Shown here piece by piece: positions 37,391 to 45,620 of a stretch of DNA of 64,000 nt (the first letter of the stretch is position 1; every line of letters begins with the position of its first letter). The stretch lies in NCBI RefSeq assembly GCF_010093045.1, contig NZ_CP048115.1, positions 186,001 to 250,000 of the forward strand, given 5' to 3'. Source of the stretch: Mucilaginibacter sp. 14171R-50. GTDB taxonomy: Bacteria > Bacteroidota > Bacteroidia > Sphingobacteriales > Sphingobacteriaceae. The notes under the pieces were generated by a model. The model did not search any database, was not told the DNA's origin, and saw only the letters and a program-made list of their open reading frames with translations. Position numbers and translations under genes: made by a program.

Positions 37391-38629
37391 CTAAGATGCA
37401 ATTGCCATTTTATAATGCCCCTCCTGCAACTTGGCCGAAACGGCGCTAAAGGCTGTTAGCGTGTACTCTACATCCTGCAGGGTATGCATGGCTGTGGGTA
37501 TCAACCTTATCATGATCAGGCCTTTTGGTATTACCGGGTAAACTACAATTGAGCAAAAAACACCATATTTTTCGCGCAGTTCAGTAGTTAAGCTGGTGGC
37601 TTCGGTAAGGTCGCCTTTTAAAAATACCGGCGTTACCATAGTGTCGGTTACACCAATATCAAAGCCCTGGGCAACTAAGCCTTTTTGCAGGGTTTTGGCA
37701 ATTATCCAAAGGTTTTCGCGCAACTGCGGGTTTGTTTTTAACAACTCGAACCGCTTTTTCAAACCCATCACCATTGGCATAGGCAATGCCTTGGCAAACG
37801 TTTGCGACCGCATGTTATAACGCAGGTAATTGATGATGCCGGTATCGGCAGCTATAAATGCGCCTATTCCGGCCATAGACTTAGCAAAGGTACCGAAGTA
37901 AAGATCTACCCCATCAACGCAGTTTTGCGCCTCGTGCGTACCCGAACCGGTTTTACCCATGGTACCAAAACCGTGCGCATCATCAACCAAAAGGCGGAAG
38001 TTATATTGCTGTTTATATGATATGATCTCCTTTAATTTACCCTGCGCGCCCGACATGCCAAAAACGCCCTCGGTTATTACCAGTATGCCGCCGCCGGTAG
38101 CATCGGTTATATGGCGGGCATGCTCAAGCTGTTTTTTAAAGCTTTCCATGTCGTTATGCCTGTAAACAAAACGTTTGCCCATATGCAGGCGCACACCATC
38201 AATTATACAAGCGTGCGATTCGGCATCGTAAATGATCACATCGTTACGGTCAACCATCGCATCAATAATGGATACCATACCCTGGTAGCCGTAGTTGAGC
38301 AGGAACGCGGCATCCTTGCCTACAAATTCGGCCAGGCTGTCCTCCAGTTCTTCGTGCTGCCGGGTATTGCCAGACATCATCCGGGCGCCCATTGGGTAAG
38401 CCATACCATAATCGGCGGCGGCTTTCGCGTCGGCCTCGCGCACTTCTGGGTGATTGGCAAGACCCAGGTAGTTGTTAAGGCTCCACACCAGTTGTTTCTT
38501 TCCGTTAAATGTCATGTGGGGGCCTAACTCTCCTTCCAGGTTGGGGAAAGAGAAATACCCATGCGACCACTTTTGGTGCTGCCCGATAGGGCCGCCCATA
38601 TTTTTGTTTATCTTATCAAACAAGTCCAA
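37391..38629 (-). CDS. AOS-family PLP-dependent acyltransferase (serine palmitoyltransferase-like)
   Basis: 412 aa. The alpha-oxoamine synthase pattern includes VWSLNNYLGLANHPEVREAD, DAESHACIIDGVRLHMGKR, VDDAHGFGTMGKTGSG and the PLP lysine in FGTFAKSMAGIG. The family includes serine palmitoyltransferase, glycine C-acetyltransferase and cysteate acyltransferase. In sphingolipid-making Sphingobacteriaceae a sphingolipid or sulfonolipid role is the best guess, but the acyl and amino substrates cannot be read. The start is TTG at 38629 (MDLFDKINKN); the next Met, 38599, would lose the conserved first ten residues. Confidence 0.82.
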   Translation of the reverse strand: MDLFDKINKNMGGPIGQHQKWSHGYFSFPNLEGELGPHMTFNGKKQLVWSLNNYLGLANHPEVREADAKAAADYGMAYPMGARMMSGNTRQHEELEDSLAEFVGKDAAFLLNYGYQGMVSIIDAMVDRNDVIIYDAESHACIIDGVRLHMGKRFVYRHNDMESFKKQLEHARHITDATGGGILVITEGVFGMSGAQGKLKEIISYKQQYNFRLLVDDAHGFGTMGKTGSGTHEAQNCVDGVDLYFGTFAKSMAGIGAFIAADTGIINYLRYNMRSQTFAKALPMPMVMGLKKRFELLKTNPQLRENLWIIAKTLQKGLVAQGFDIGVTDTMVTPVFLKGDLTEATSLTTELREKYGVFCSIVVYPVIPKGLIMIRLIPTAMHTLQDVEYTLTAFSAVSAKLQEGHYKMAIAS

Positions 38630-38703
38630 GGTGAGTTTCTTTTGTTAAATGCTGTAAAAATAGAACCCTTAAAAAGGCTGTTTATTGCGTAACAACCTTA
38701 TAA

Positions 38704-38738
38704 CAAAAAAGCCCCTGCATTGTTGCAAGGGGCTTTTA
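38704..38738 (-). terminator. Terminator of the dcw cluster after ftsZ
   Basis: AGCCCCTGCA pairs with TGCAAGGGGCT (one bulge) around TTGT; on the minus strand a run of six T follows. It starts about 20 bases after the ftsZ stop. Confidence 0.85.
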
Positions 38739-38757
38739 TATAATGGGTTCAGATCAA

Positions 38758-40365
38758 TTAGTCTACGTTATCGTGTAAAAAGGAATTATTGTTCCTGATC
38801 TCGGTTTTACCGTCGCTATCAGGCAGTAACGAGAACCTTGACACCTGGCTTTCGTCGGATGCCGGGGTTTGCTGCAGGGCAATTTCCTTACGTTTATAGG
38901 CCGGGATATTCTCCAGCTCCTGTATGTTGCCGTTGCGCAGCTTCATACTAAGGTCTTTTAAACGCATAATACGCTCGCGCGATTTACGCAGCTGCTCTTC
39001 TATCGATTCGTCGGTTTTGTTCTCGTCGGCGCTAACTATTTCGGGTTCCGGTTCCGGTTCAGGCTCGGCCTGTACTTTTGCGGTAACCGGTTCAAAGTTC
39101 ATTACCGTTTCGGTAACCTTAAAGGTAAACTCCGATGGGTCGTTCTCTTCGGCAGCAGGGGTTTCCTCGTTAAGGTCGTATTTTATAACGGTATCGTCAG
39201 CCGCGTCTTGTTGTTCGGCGCGCGCAAACAGGTCAAATAAGCCGGTTTGTTTTGGCTCATCCTTCAGTTTCATATACGGCGCGGCATCCATTTCGGCATC
39301 GGCTTTAACCGGGGTGATAAATTCGTTCACCGGTTTTACCAATGGCTCGTTCTCGGGCACCAGCATCGATACAATTTTTTTATTACTGTTCTCTTTCTCG
39401 CGCTCATCTTTGGTTTGGAAACCGGTTGCGATAATGGTAACCGAAAGCTTATCTCCCAAATTCTCGTCGCGGCAGTTACCCCATATCAGGTCTGCGGCCA
39501 GGCCGGCTTCTTCCTGTATATAGTCGGTAATAATACTTACCTCGTCCATGGTAACTTCCTTATCGCCCGAACTGATATTCAATAAAATATAACGCGCGCC
39601 TTCAATTTCGTTATCCTTCAGCAGCGGAGAAGATAGTGCACCTTCTACTGCTTTTAAGGCACGATTTTCGCCTTCGGCAGAGCAGCTACCCATGATAGAT
39701 ACGCCACTGTCTTTCATCACCGTGCGCACATCCTTAAAATCTACGTTGATATAGCCCGGCAGGGTGATGATCTCGGCGATGCCTTTTGCAGCTGTGGTCA
39801 AAATATCATCGGCCTGTGCAAATGCCGAACCCAGCGTTAGGTTGCCAAATATCTGGCGCAGCCTGTCGTTTGATATCACCAGGAAAGAATCTACGTATTT
39901 TTTCAGCTCTTCCATACCTGCATCGGCCTGCATTTTACGGCGCTTGCCCTCAAACGAGAAAGGAGTTGTTATGATACCTACGGTAAGGATATCCAGCTCG
40001 CGGGCTGCTTTGGCAATAATAGGGCTTGCCCCTGTACCGGTGCCACCACCCATACCCGCCGTAATAAACAGCATTTTGGTGTTTGAGCCCAGCATCTGTT
40101 TAATGTCGTCGATGTTTTCGATGGCCGAGTTTTTACCCACTTCGGGTATAGAACCCGCACCCATACCTTCGGTGAGGCTTGCGCCCAACTGAACTTTGTT
40201 TGGGATAGGGCTTAACTCAAGCGCCTGGGCATCGGTGTTACAAATTATGAAATCGACACCGGTAATTCCCTGCCTGTACATATGGTTTACCGCGTTACCG
40301 CCGCCCCCGCCAACACCAATTACCTTGATGATAGACGATTTTTCCTTTAACATCTCAAACTGCAT
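38758..40365 (-). CDS. ftsZ: Cell division protein FtsZ
   Basis: 535-aa tubulin-like GTPase that forms the division ring. The GTP signature GGGTGTG is residues 106-112 in ITAGMGGGTGTGASP, and the T7 loop is in NVDFKDVRTVMKDSGVSIMG. The polymerising domain ends near residue 315. A long acidic linker (about 330-470, with EPEPEPEPE) leads to a membrane-anchor partner-binding peptide ENIPAYKRKEIAL, after which 35 or so extra residues follow. Most of the family stop near that peptide, but long tails are known. It is the last gene of the cluster. Confidence 0.98.
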   Translation of the reverse strand: MQFEMLKEKSSIIKVIGVGGGGGNAVNHMYRQGITGVDFIICNTDAQALELSPIPNKVQLGASLTEGMGAGSIPEVGKNSAIENIDDIKQMLGSNTKMLFITAGMGGGTGTGASPIIAKAARELDILTVGIITTPFSFEGKRRKMQADAGMEELKKYVDSFLVISNDRLRQIFGNLTLGSAFAQADDILTTAAKGIAEIITLPGYINVDFKDVRTVMKDSGVSIMGSCSAEGENRALKAVEGALSSPLLKDNEIEGARYILLNISSGDKEVTMDEVSIITDYIQEEAGLAADLIWGNCRDENLGDKLSVTIIATGFQTKDEREKENSNKKIVSMLVPENEPLVKPVNEFITPVKADAEMDAAPYMKLKDEPKQTGLFDLFARAEQQDAADDTVIKYDLNEETPAAEENDPSEFTFKVTETVMNFEPVTAKVQAEPEPEPEPEIVSADENKTDESIEEQLRKSRERIMRLKDLSMKLRNGNIQELENIPAYKRKEIALQQTPASDESQVSRFSLLPDSDGKTEIRNNNSFLHDNVD

Positions 40366-40430
40366 AATCCTTATTTTCAGCTATATGTATTCTGGTGAAT
40401 AAATAGATTTTCTTAATGTAATAATATGAC

Positions 40431-40473
40431 TTTTTCCACAAGCTTTTTCCACAATTGTGCACAATGTGGAAAA
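40431..40473. promoter_or_regulatory. DnaA-box-like cluster upstream of ftsZ
   Basis: TTTTTCCACA occurs at 40431-40440 and 40444-40453 in the same direction, and TGTGGAAAA at 40465-40473 in reverse, with TTGTGCACAA between. They resemble DnaA boxes (TTATCCACA, variant TTTTCCACA) and lie in the ftsA-ftsZ gap, 66-108 bases before the ftsZ ATG. Confidence 0.4.
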
Positions 40474-40495
40474 GTTTTAGGATGTGAATAAGTTG

Positions 40496-40583
40496 GCGAG
40501 TAGTTGATTAGTGAGCAGAGATTAGTTCTTATCAAATTAAAACCATTCTCCATTCTCTACTCACCATTCTCTATTCTCTACTT
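40496..40583. repeat. Phrase repeat with inverted arms in the ftsA-ftsZ gap
   Basis: GAGTAGTTGATTAGTGAGC on the left and CATTCTCCATTCTCTACTC plus further CCATTCTCTATTCTC words on the right are near reverse complements. The ftsA stop codon (TAG, 40578-40580) lies inside the right arm. Confidence 0.6.
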
Positions 40584-41927
40584 CAAAAAGTCCTCGTCTT
40601 TTATGTCGTCCTTAATAAATTTTTTGCCCGATTCAAGTATTTTGCCCAATAGCCCAAACTTGCGGTCGTCGGTGTATTTTGCTTTTTCAGCTTTAACAGC
40701 AGCCGCTGCCGGCACTTGTGCAGCACCGTTGTATTCCATTTTCTGGATACCTTTTATCAGCAGGCCTATACCTGTAGCAAATGTTGGACTTTGCAGTTCC
40801 TCGTAAGTGCTTTTTGGCAATACCTCGTTTTTGGCCAGGTGCTCGTTGGGGTAACCCACACGGCAGTCAAGGCCGGTAACGTATTCTATTAATTGGGTCA
40901 GGTGCTTTAATTGTGCGCCGCCGCCGGTTACTACTATACCCGCTATCAGTTTCTTTTCGTAGCCGGATGATTTGATCTCGTAGTACACATGCTCTATAAT
41001 TTCTTCCATACGCGCCTGTATTACAAACGCCAGGTTTTTCACCGAAATCTCCTTTGGCTCGCGACCGCGTAAACCAGGCACGCAAACTATTTCGTTCTCT
41101 TTATTTTCCTCTGCCAGCGCCGAACCAAACCTCACCTTAAGTTGTTCTGCTATGTTGCGCATTACCGAGCAGCCTTCACGGATATCTTCGGTTACACTGT
41201 TACCACCAAACGGAATAACTGCTGTATGGCGGATAATGCCTTCGTGGAAAATAGCCACATCCGTGGTACCGCCACCAATATCAACCAACACCACACCCGC
41301 CTCTTTTTCCTCGTCGCTCAACACAGATTCCGACGATGCCAGGGGCTCCAGTATCAGTTCCTGGCTCTCCAGGCTGGCTTTGTTTACGCACTTTACAATA
41401 TTTTTGATAGCGGTTACCTGCCCCGATATGATGTGGAAGTTTGCTTCTAGGCGCACACCCGCCATACCTATCGGATCTTTTACGCCCGGTTCGTTATCCA
41501 CGGTAAATTCCTGCGGCAAGACGTGAATGATCTCTTCGCCCGGAGGCATTACCAGGTTATACATATCTTCAACCAGTTTGTCGATATCCTTGCGGCCGAT
41601 CTCGGAACTCAAATCCTTACGGGTAATAAGCCCCCTGTGCTGCAAACTTTTTATATGCTGACCGGCAATACCTACGTTAACTATCCTGATCTCGACGTTT
41701 GACTGTGTACCCGCTATATCAACCGCGGTTGATATGCCCTGCACGGTTTTGTCGATATTTGATACCATACCGCGTGTTACACCGGCCGACTCGGCCTTGC
41801 CTATGCCCAATACCTCTATTTTGCCGTTCTTGCTCCTTCGGCCAACTATCGCGCAGATCTTAGTGGTTCCTATATCAAGGCCTACTACAATTGGCGAACT
41901 TTTTTCTTGTGTTGAACTCTTGTCCAT
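40578..41927 (-). CDS. ftsA: Cell division protein FtsA
   Basis: 449-aa actin-like protein linking FtsZ to the membrane. PIVVGLDIGTTKICAIVGRR is the phosphate-1 loop, VVLVDIGGGTTDVAIFHEG the phosphate-2 loop and GIVVTGGGAQLKHL the adenosine motif; the SHS2 insertion spans about residues 85-165. The C-terminal KFGLLGKILESGKKFIKDD is a basic amphipathic helix that fits the membrane-binding role. It begins 5 bases after ftsQ, so translation is likely coupled. Confidence 0.97.
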   Translation of the reverse strand: MDKSSTQEKSSPIVVGLDIGTTKICAIVGRRSKNGKIEVLGIGKAESAGVTRGMVSNIDKTVQGISTAVDIAGTQSNVEIRIVNVGIAGQHIKSLQHRGLITRKDLSSEIGRKDIDKLVEDMYNLVMPPGEEIIHVLPQEFTVDNEPGVKDPIGMAGVRLEANFHIISGQVTAIKNIVKCVNKASLESQELILEPLASSESVLSDEEKEAGVVLVDIGGGTTDVAIFHEGIIRHTAVIPFGGNSVTEDIREGCSVMRNIAEQLKVRFGSALAEENKENEIVCVPGLRGREPKEISVKNLAFVIQARMEEIIEHVYYEIKSSGYEKKLIAGIVVTGGGAQLKHLTQLIEYVTGLDCRVGYPNEHLAKNEVLPKSTYEELQSPTFATGIGLLIKGIQKMEYNGAAQVPAAAAVKAEKAKYTDDRKFGLLGKILESGKKFIKDDIKDEDFLK

Positions 41928-41932
41928 ATAAA

Positions 41933-42847
41933 TTAGTTTTTAATAGATGTCTTTTTACCCGTTGTATCTTTTAAAGCAGCCGCGTTCACGCTTGCCGTAT
42001 CCTGATTAAATTGCGCCTTTTTTACCGAGTCGGCCATAAACTCGCGGCGGCGCTTCAACGAATCCAGCAAGGTTTCGTTTTTTACACCCACCACCTGGTT
42101 TATGTATTTTATGTTGATCAGCTTATAAGCATCCCACCCAACCAAAGGCAAAGCCTGCTTATAAAATACCTTAAGGTTATTAAACTTTGTTGCCAGCGAG
42201 TCGGCATTGCCCAGTAAAATACGCTGGTTGCCCACGCGGGGTATCAATTCTATCTCGTGGTCCTGGTTCACATACAGCTGTTCTATCTGTGCATCCCAAA
42301 GGGAATCCTTCCTGATAAAATCAGCTGTTTTAAATATCTCTTTTGCCAGCGCGGTGTGTAACGAATCGACCTTATTGGCAAACAGCTCGTCGATGTACCC
42401 GTTAACCGCCAGCACCCTTGCGGTAAAGTTTGGCGATAACGGCATTTTTAGCCCATGCTGATCCACATAAAAATCCTGGTCAAACCTATTCATTACCCGC
42501 AGTATGGGCTGGCGCTGGCTCACTTCAACCTGTAGGGTTCCGTCCATCTCAATAAACACCTTTGCAAACTCAACAAAGGGATTAACCTTTAATTTGTTTT
42601 CGAGCGCGTGTATATCAATATTCTCTAACCTGCGGCCGATAAGTGTGTGGCTGGTGGTTTGCAGTATATTATCTATCTCCTGCCTGTCAATAAAATATTG
42701 GTTGCCCGGAATGTAAACGTTTACCTTTTTGCAGGTAAGCCCGGCCTTTTTAACCTCGATAAAACTCATAAGCACCACCAGGCCGGCCAGGCTTATAAGC
42801 CAGCCAAACCCAATAAGAAGCGGCTTCCATATGCGTTTTTTAAACAT
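41933..42847 (-). CDS. ftsQ: Cell division protein FtsQ
   Basis: 304-aa bitopic divisome protein. A short N-terminal cytoplasmic part, one membrane segment (about 10-29) and a periplasmic POTRA-like region follow; GNQYFIDRQEIDNILQ and TLIGRRLENIDIHALENKLK match the POTRA half, and QRQPILRVMNRF the beta domain. Similarity to E. coli FtsQ is low, as is usual in Bacteroidota, and the call also rests on position between murC and ftsA. It overlaps the murC end by 8 bases. Confidence 0.88.
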   Translation of the reverse strand: MFKKRIWKPLLIGFGWLISLAGLVVLMSFIEVKKAGLTCKKVNVYIPGNQYFIDRQEIDNILQTTSHTLIGRRLENIDIHALENKLKVNPFVEFAKVFIEMDGTLQVEVSQRQPILRVMNRFDQDFYVDQHGLKMPLSPNFTARVLAVNGYIDELFANKVDSLHTALAKEIFKTADFIRKDSLWDAQIEQLYVNQDHEIELIPRVGNQRILLGNADSLATKFNNLKVFYKQALPLVGWDAYKLINIKYINQVVGVKNETLLDSLKRRREFMADSVKKAQFNQDTASVNAAALKDTTGKKTSIKN

Positions 42848-44195
42848 CCTGTAAAGCTTGTTTTAAAGGTGTAACCAATTGGTCAATATCGCCCGCGCCT
42901 ACAGTTAAAAGTAACGCGGGTTTTTCAGATCGCACAATTTCAATGCTTTCTTGTTTTCCACATTTGCGTTTATTCAACATTTTCATGCGGCTCAGTATCA
43001 TGTCGCTATCCACACCTTCAATGGGCAACTCGCGGGCCGGGTAAATATCCAGCATCAGCAGTTCATCGGCCATATCCAGCACTTCAGCAAAGCCATCGGC
43101 AAAATCGCGCGTACGTGTAAACAGGTGCGGCTGAAAAATAACCGTTAGTTTTTTATCCGGATACAAGCGTTTTACAGATGATATGGCTGCCCTTAATTCT
43201 TCGGGATGGTGCGCATAATCGTCAATATAGATATGGTCTGCGTTTTTTACGATATACTCAAACCTGCGCTTAACTCCTTTAAATGAGCCCAGTGCCTCGT
43301 GTATGGCAGCAGGCGGTACTTCAACATGCAGGGCAGCCTCAATCGCCGCAACGGCATTTTCGATATTATGAAGCCCTGCTATACCCATTTTTATATCAGG
43401 AATGCTGGTGCTGCCATCGTTAAAATCGAAATAAAAATTGCCTTCTTCTATCCGCACATTGGTGGCCATAGCCTGCGCGTCATGGTTCATAGCATAAGTA
43501 AACCCGTTGCCCAAAGGCAGGCCTTTGTGGTAAATTAGCGTACCACCCTGTTTTATTTGCGAAGCAAACAGCTTAAACGACTCCTCGAGATGCGCATGGT
43601 CGCCGTAAATATCCAAGTGGTCTGCATCCATCGAGGTGATGATGGCTATATCAGGATGCAGGGTAAGGAACGAACGATCATACTCGTCGGCCTCAACCAC
43701 CACAATGTTATTATCGCCATACAACACATTGGTTTGATAATTTGATGATATGCCACCCAAAAAAGCCGAGCAATCCTTGCCCGAATCTTTTAATATATGC
43801 GCTATCATGCACGAGGTGGTGGTTTTGCCGTGTGTGCCTGCCACAGCAATGGTATACATGCTTTTGCTGATGATACCCAACACCTGCGAACGCTTATACA
43901 ATTCAAAACCCTTACGGCGGAAAAAATTTAATATTTGGGAATCTTTGGGGATAGCCGGAGTATATATAACAAGGGTATCGCTATCCAATTCCTGGAAACT
44001 CATTGGTATCCAATCCGCCCTATCCTCAAAAACCACGCAGATGCCTTCGTTATGCAGTTCGTCCGTTAAGGGGGTATGGGTTTTATCGTAGCCGCAAACA
44101 ACACAGCCTAAATGATGGAAATAGCGGGCCAGGCCGCTCATGCCTATGCCGCCTATCCCTACCAGGTAAACTCTTTTTATGTTGTTTAGTTCCAT
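42840..44195 (-). CDS. murC: UDP-N-acetylmuramate--L-alanine ligase
   Basis: 451-aa ligase adding L-Ala to UDP-MurNAc, the first step of the stem peptide. The ATP loop is VAGTHGKTTTSCMIAHIL near residue 115, the Rossmann-like N-domain starts VYLVGIGGIGMSGLARYFHH, and DDYAHHPEEL and VIFQPHLFTRTRDF mark the C-terminal domain. In this cluster it comes after murG, a common Bacteroidota order. It overlaps ftsQ by 8 bases, but is separated from murG by 180 bases of repeats. Confidence 0.97.
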   Translation of the reverse strand: MELNNIKRVYLVGIGGIGMSGLARYFHHLGCVVCGYDKTHTPLTDELHNEGICVVFEDRADWIPMSFQELDSDTLVIYTPAIPKDSQILNFFRRKGFELYKRSQVLGIISKSMYTIAVAGTHGKTTTSCMIAHILKDSGKDCSAFLGGISSNYQTNVLYGDNNIVVVEADEYDRSFLTLHPDIAIITSMDADHLDIYGDHAHLEESFKLFASQIKQGGTLIYHKGLPLGNGFTYAMNHDAQAMATNVRIEEGNFYFDFNDGSTSIPDIKMGIAGLHNIENAVAAIEAALHVEVPPAAIHEALGSFKGVKRRFEYIVKNADHIYIDDYAHHPEELRAAISSVKRLYPDKKLTVIFQPHLFTRTRDFADGFAEVLDMADELLMLDIYPARELPIEGVDSDMILSRMKMLNKRKCGKQESIEIVRSEKPALLLTVGAGDIDQLVTPLKQALQDV

Positions 44196-44199
44196 GTTG

Positions 44200-44337
44200 A
44201 TTTGGTGAGTGGTTGATTGGTTAAGTGGTGAGTGGTTTCAAAACTGCTCATCACGCTTCATTATTCATCTACTCTTTAAATTCTTAACTATTCCCGTATT
44301 AATTACTCTCTATTCAATTGCTCTCCAATAACTAATA
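44200..44337. repeat. Phrase repeat with inverted arms in the murC-murG gap
   Basis: Left words GGTGAGTGGTTGATTGGTTA and AGTGGTGAGTGGTTT are near reverse complements of the right words CATTATTCATCTACTC, ATTACTCTCTATTCAATTG and CTCTCCAATAACTAATAAC. Same vocabulary as 15866, 17965, 22786 and 40496. Confidence 0.6.
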
Positions 44338-44340
44338 ACA

Positions 44341-44374
44341 AAGTCTTCCGCCCGCATAGCGGACGGAATGACTT
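44341..44374. repeat. Palindromic REP-like hairpin in the murC-murG gap
   Basis: AAGTCTTCCGCCCGC and GCGGACGGAATGACTT pair almost fully (outer AAGTC/GACTT) around ATA. It lies just 3 bases from the murG stop codon (44378) and is GC-rich, unlike the neighbouring phrases. Confidence 0.6.
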
Positions 44375-44377
44375 ACT

Positions 44378-45481
44378 TTAATTGTTGTTTGTTATTTGGA
44401 TAACCTCTTTTGCAATTACCTCGTCGGCATCGGGCAGGGCCAGCTTACCAATGTTATTGCTTAATTTCTTTTGTTTATCATTATCATTTAAAAGTGCCAG
44501 CACTTTATCAACCAGTTTTGTTTCGGCATCCCTGTCGGCCACAAATACCGCGGCATTCTCTTCAACCAAAGCCAGGGCATTCTTGGTTTGGTGGTCCTCG
44601 GCTACATTTGGCGATGGCACCAGTATCACGGGTTTCTTTACTACACAAAGCTCGGCTATAGTACCCGCGCCGGCTCTTGATATGATCACATCGGCAGCGG
44701 CATAAGCCAAATCCATGCGGTTTAAAAACTCTACCACGCAAATGTCCGGGTGGCGGTTTGGCCCTAACTGTTCTACAATGGTTTTATAGTAGAACTTACC
44801 CGTTTGCCAGATCACCTGCACATCGGCGGCAATCAATTTATCAATGCCTGCCTGTATACTGTTATTTAAAGTGCGCGCACCCAGGCTGCCACCTGTTACA
44901 AGTATTGTTTTTTTGAACGACGATAACTTAAACAGCTCAAGCGCCTGCATGTGTTTACCAGCTATATTTACCGATTCCTTACGTATAGGGTTGCCGGTTT
45001 TAATGATCTTATCGAAAGGGAAAAACTTCTCCATCCCGTCAAACGCTACGCATATCTTTCTGGCTTTAGCCCCCAACCATTTATTGGTGATACCCGCGTA
45101 CGAATTTTGCTCTTGTATCAAGGTTGGAATGCCACGTAATGATGCCGCATATAATAACGGCCCCGAGGCATAGCCTCCAACACCTACAGCGGCATCGGGC
45201 TTAAAATCCTTTATTATCCGAATGGCCTTGCGCACACTGTTTATCAGTTTTACCGGGAACATCAGGTTTTTGATGATGGATTTACGCTGAATGCCCTGGA
45301 TATCCAACCCAATAATTTTGTAGCCGGCCGCCGGCACTTTCTCCATTTCCATACGGCCGCTGGCACCAACAAATAATATCTCGGTAGCCGGATCAAGCTT
45401 TTTTAAAGCGTTGGCAATAGCAATAGCCGGGAAGATGTGCCCCCCCGTACCGCCGCCGCTTATGATGATCCTTTTTGACAT
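44378..45481 (-). CDS. murG: Lipid II synthase MurG
   Basis: 367-aa GT28 glycosyltransferase that adds GlcNAc to lipid I on the inner membrane face. The N-terminal glycine motif is ISGGGTGGHIFPAIAIANAL; DAAVGVGGYASGPLLYAA, LIQEQNSYAGITNKWLG and VTGGSLGARTLNNSIQ, then ISRAGAGTIAELCVVKKPVI, are the donor and acceptor site blocks. Full length. The start ATG at 45481 follows 139 bases of phrase repeat after ftsW. Confidence 0.97.
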   Translation of the reverse strand: MSKRIIISGGGTGGHIFPAIAIANALKKLDPATEILFVGASGRMEMEKVPAAGYKIIGLDIQGIQRKSIIKNLMFPVKLINSVRKAIRIIKDFKPDAAVGVGGYASGPLLYAASLRGIPTLIQEQNSYAGITNKWLGAKARKICVAFDGMEKFFPFDKIIKTGNPIRKESVNIAGKHMQALELFKLSSFKKTILVTGGSLGARTLNNSIQAGIDKLIAADVQVIWQTGKFYYKTIVEQLGPNRHPDICVVEFLNRMDLAYAAADVIISRAGAGTIAELCVVKKPVILVPSPNVAEDHQTKNALALVEENAAVFVADRDAETKLVDKVLALLNDNDKQKKLSNNIGKLALPDADEVIAKEVIQITNNN

Positions 45482-45483
45482 TT

Positions 45484-45620
45484 CTTTTTTAAATTCTAAA
45501 TCCTAAACTTTAAATTCTAAATCCTAAACTCTAAATCCTAAATTCTAAACTCTGAATCCCAAACTCTAAACTGTAAATAGCTGCATTCGAAATCCGAAAT
45601 CGAAAATCCGAAATCCGAAA
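45484..45620 (-). repeat. Phrase repeat, GGATTTAG/CGGATTT family, in the murG-ftsW gap
   Basis: Read on the plus strand: AAATTCTAAATCCTAAAC repeated with variations (45491-45570), then AAATCCGAAATCGAAAATCC (45590-45620). It fills the whole gap. The reverse complement uses the same words as the repeat after rplI (6893-6958), both in transcript sense. Confidence 0.7.

Noticed and set aside
38924..39523. 199-aa open frame antisense to ftsZ
   Set aside because: It lies wholly in the reverse of ftsZ, has a Ser-rich low-complexity translation that mirrors the Glu/Ala-rich linker, and shows no family-like motif.
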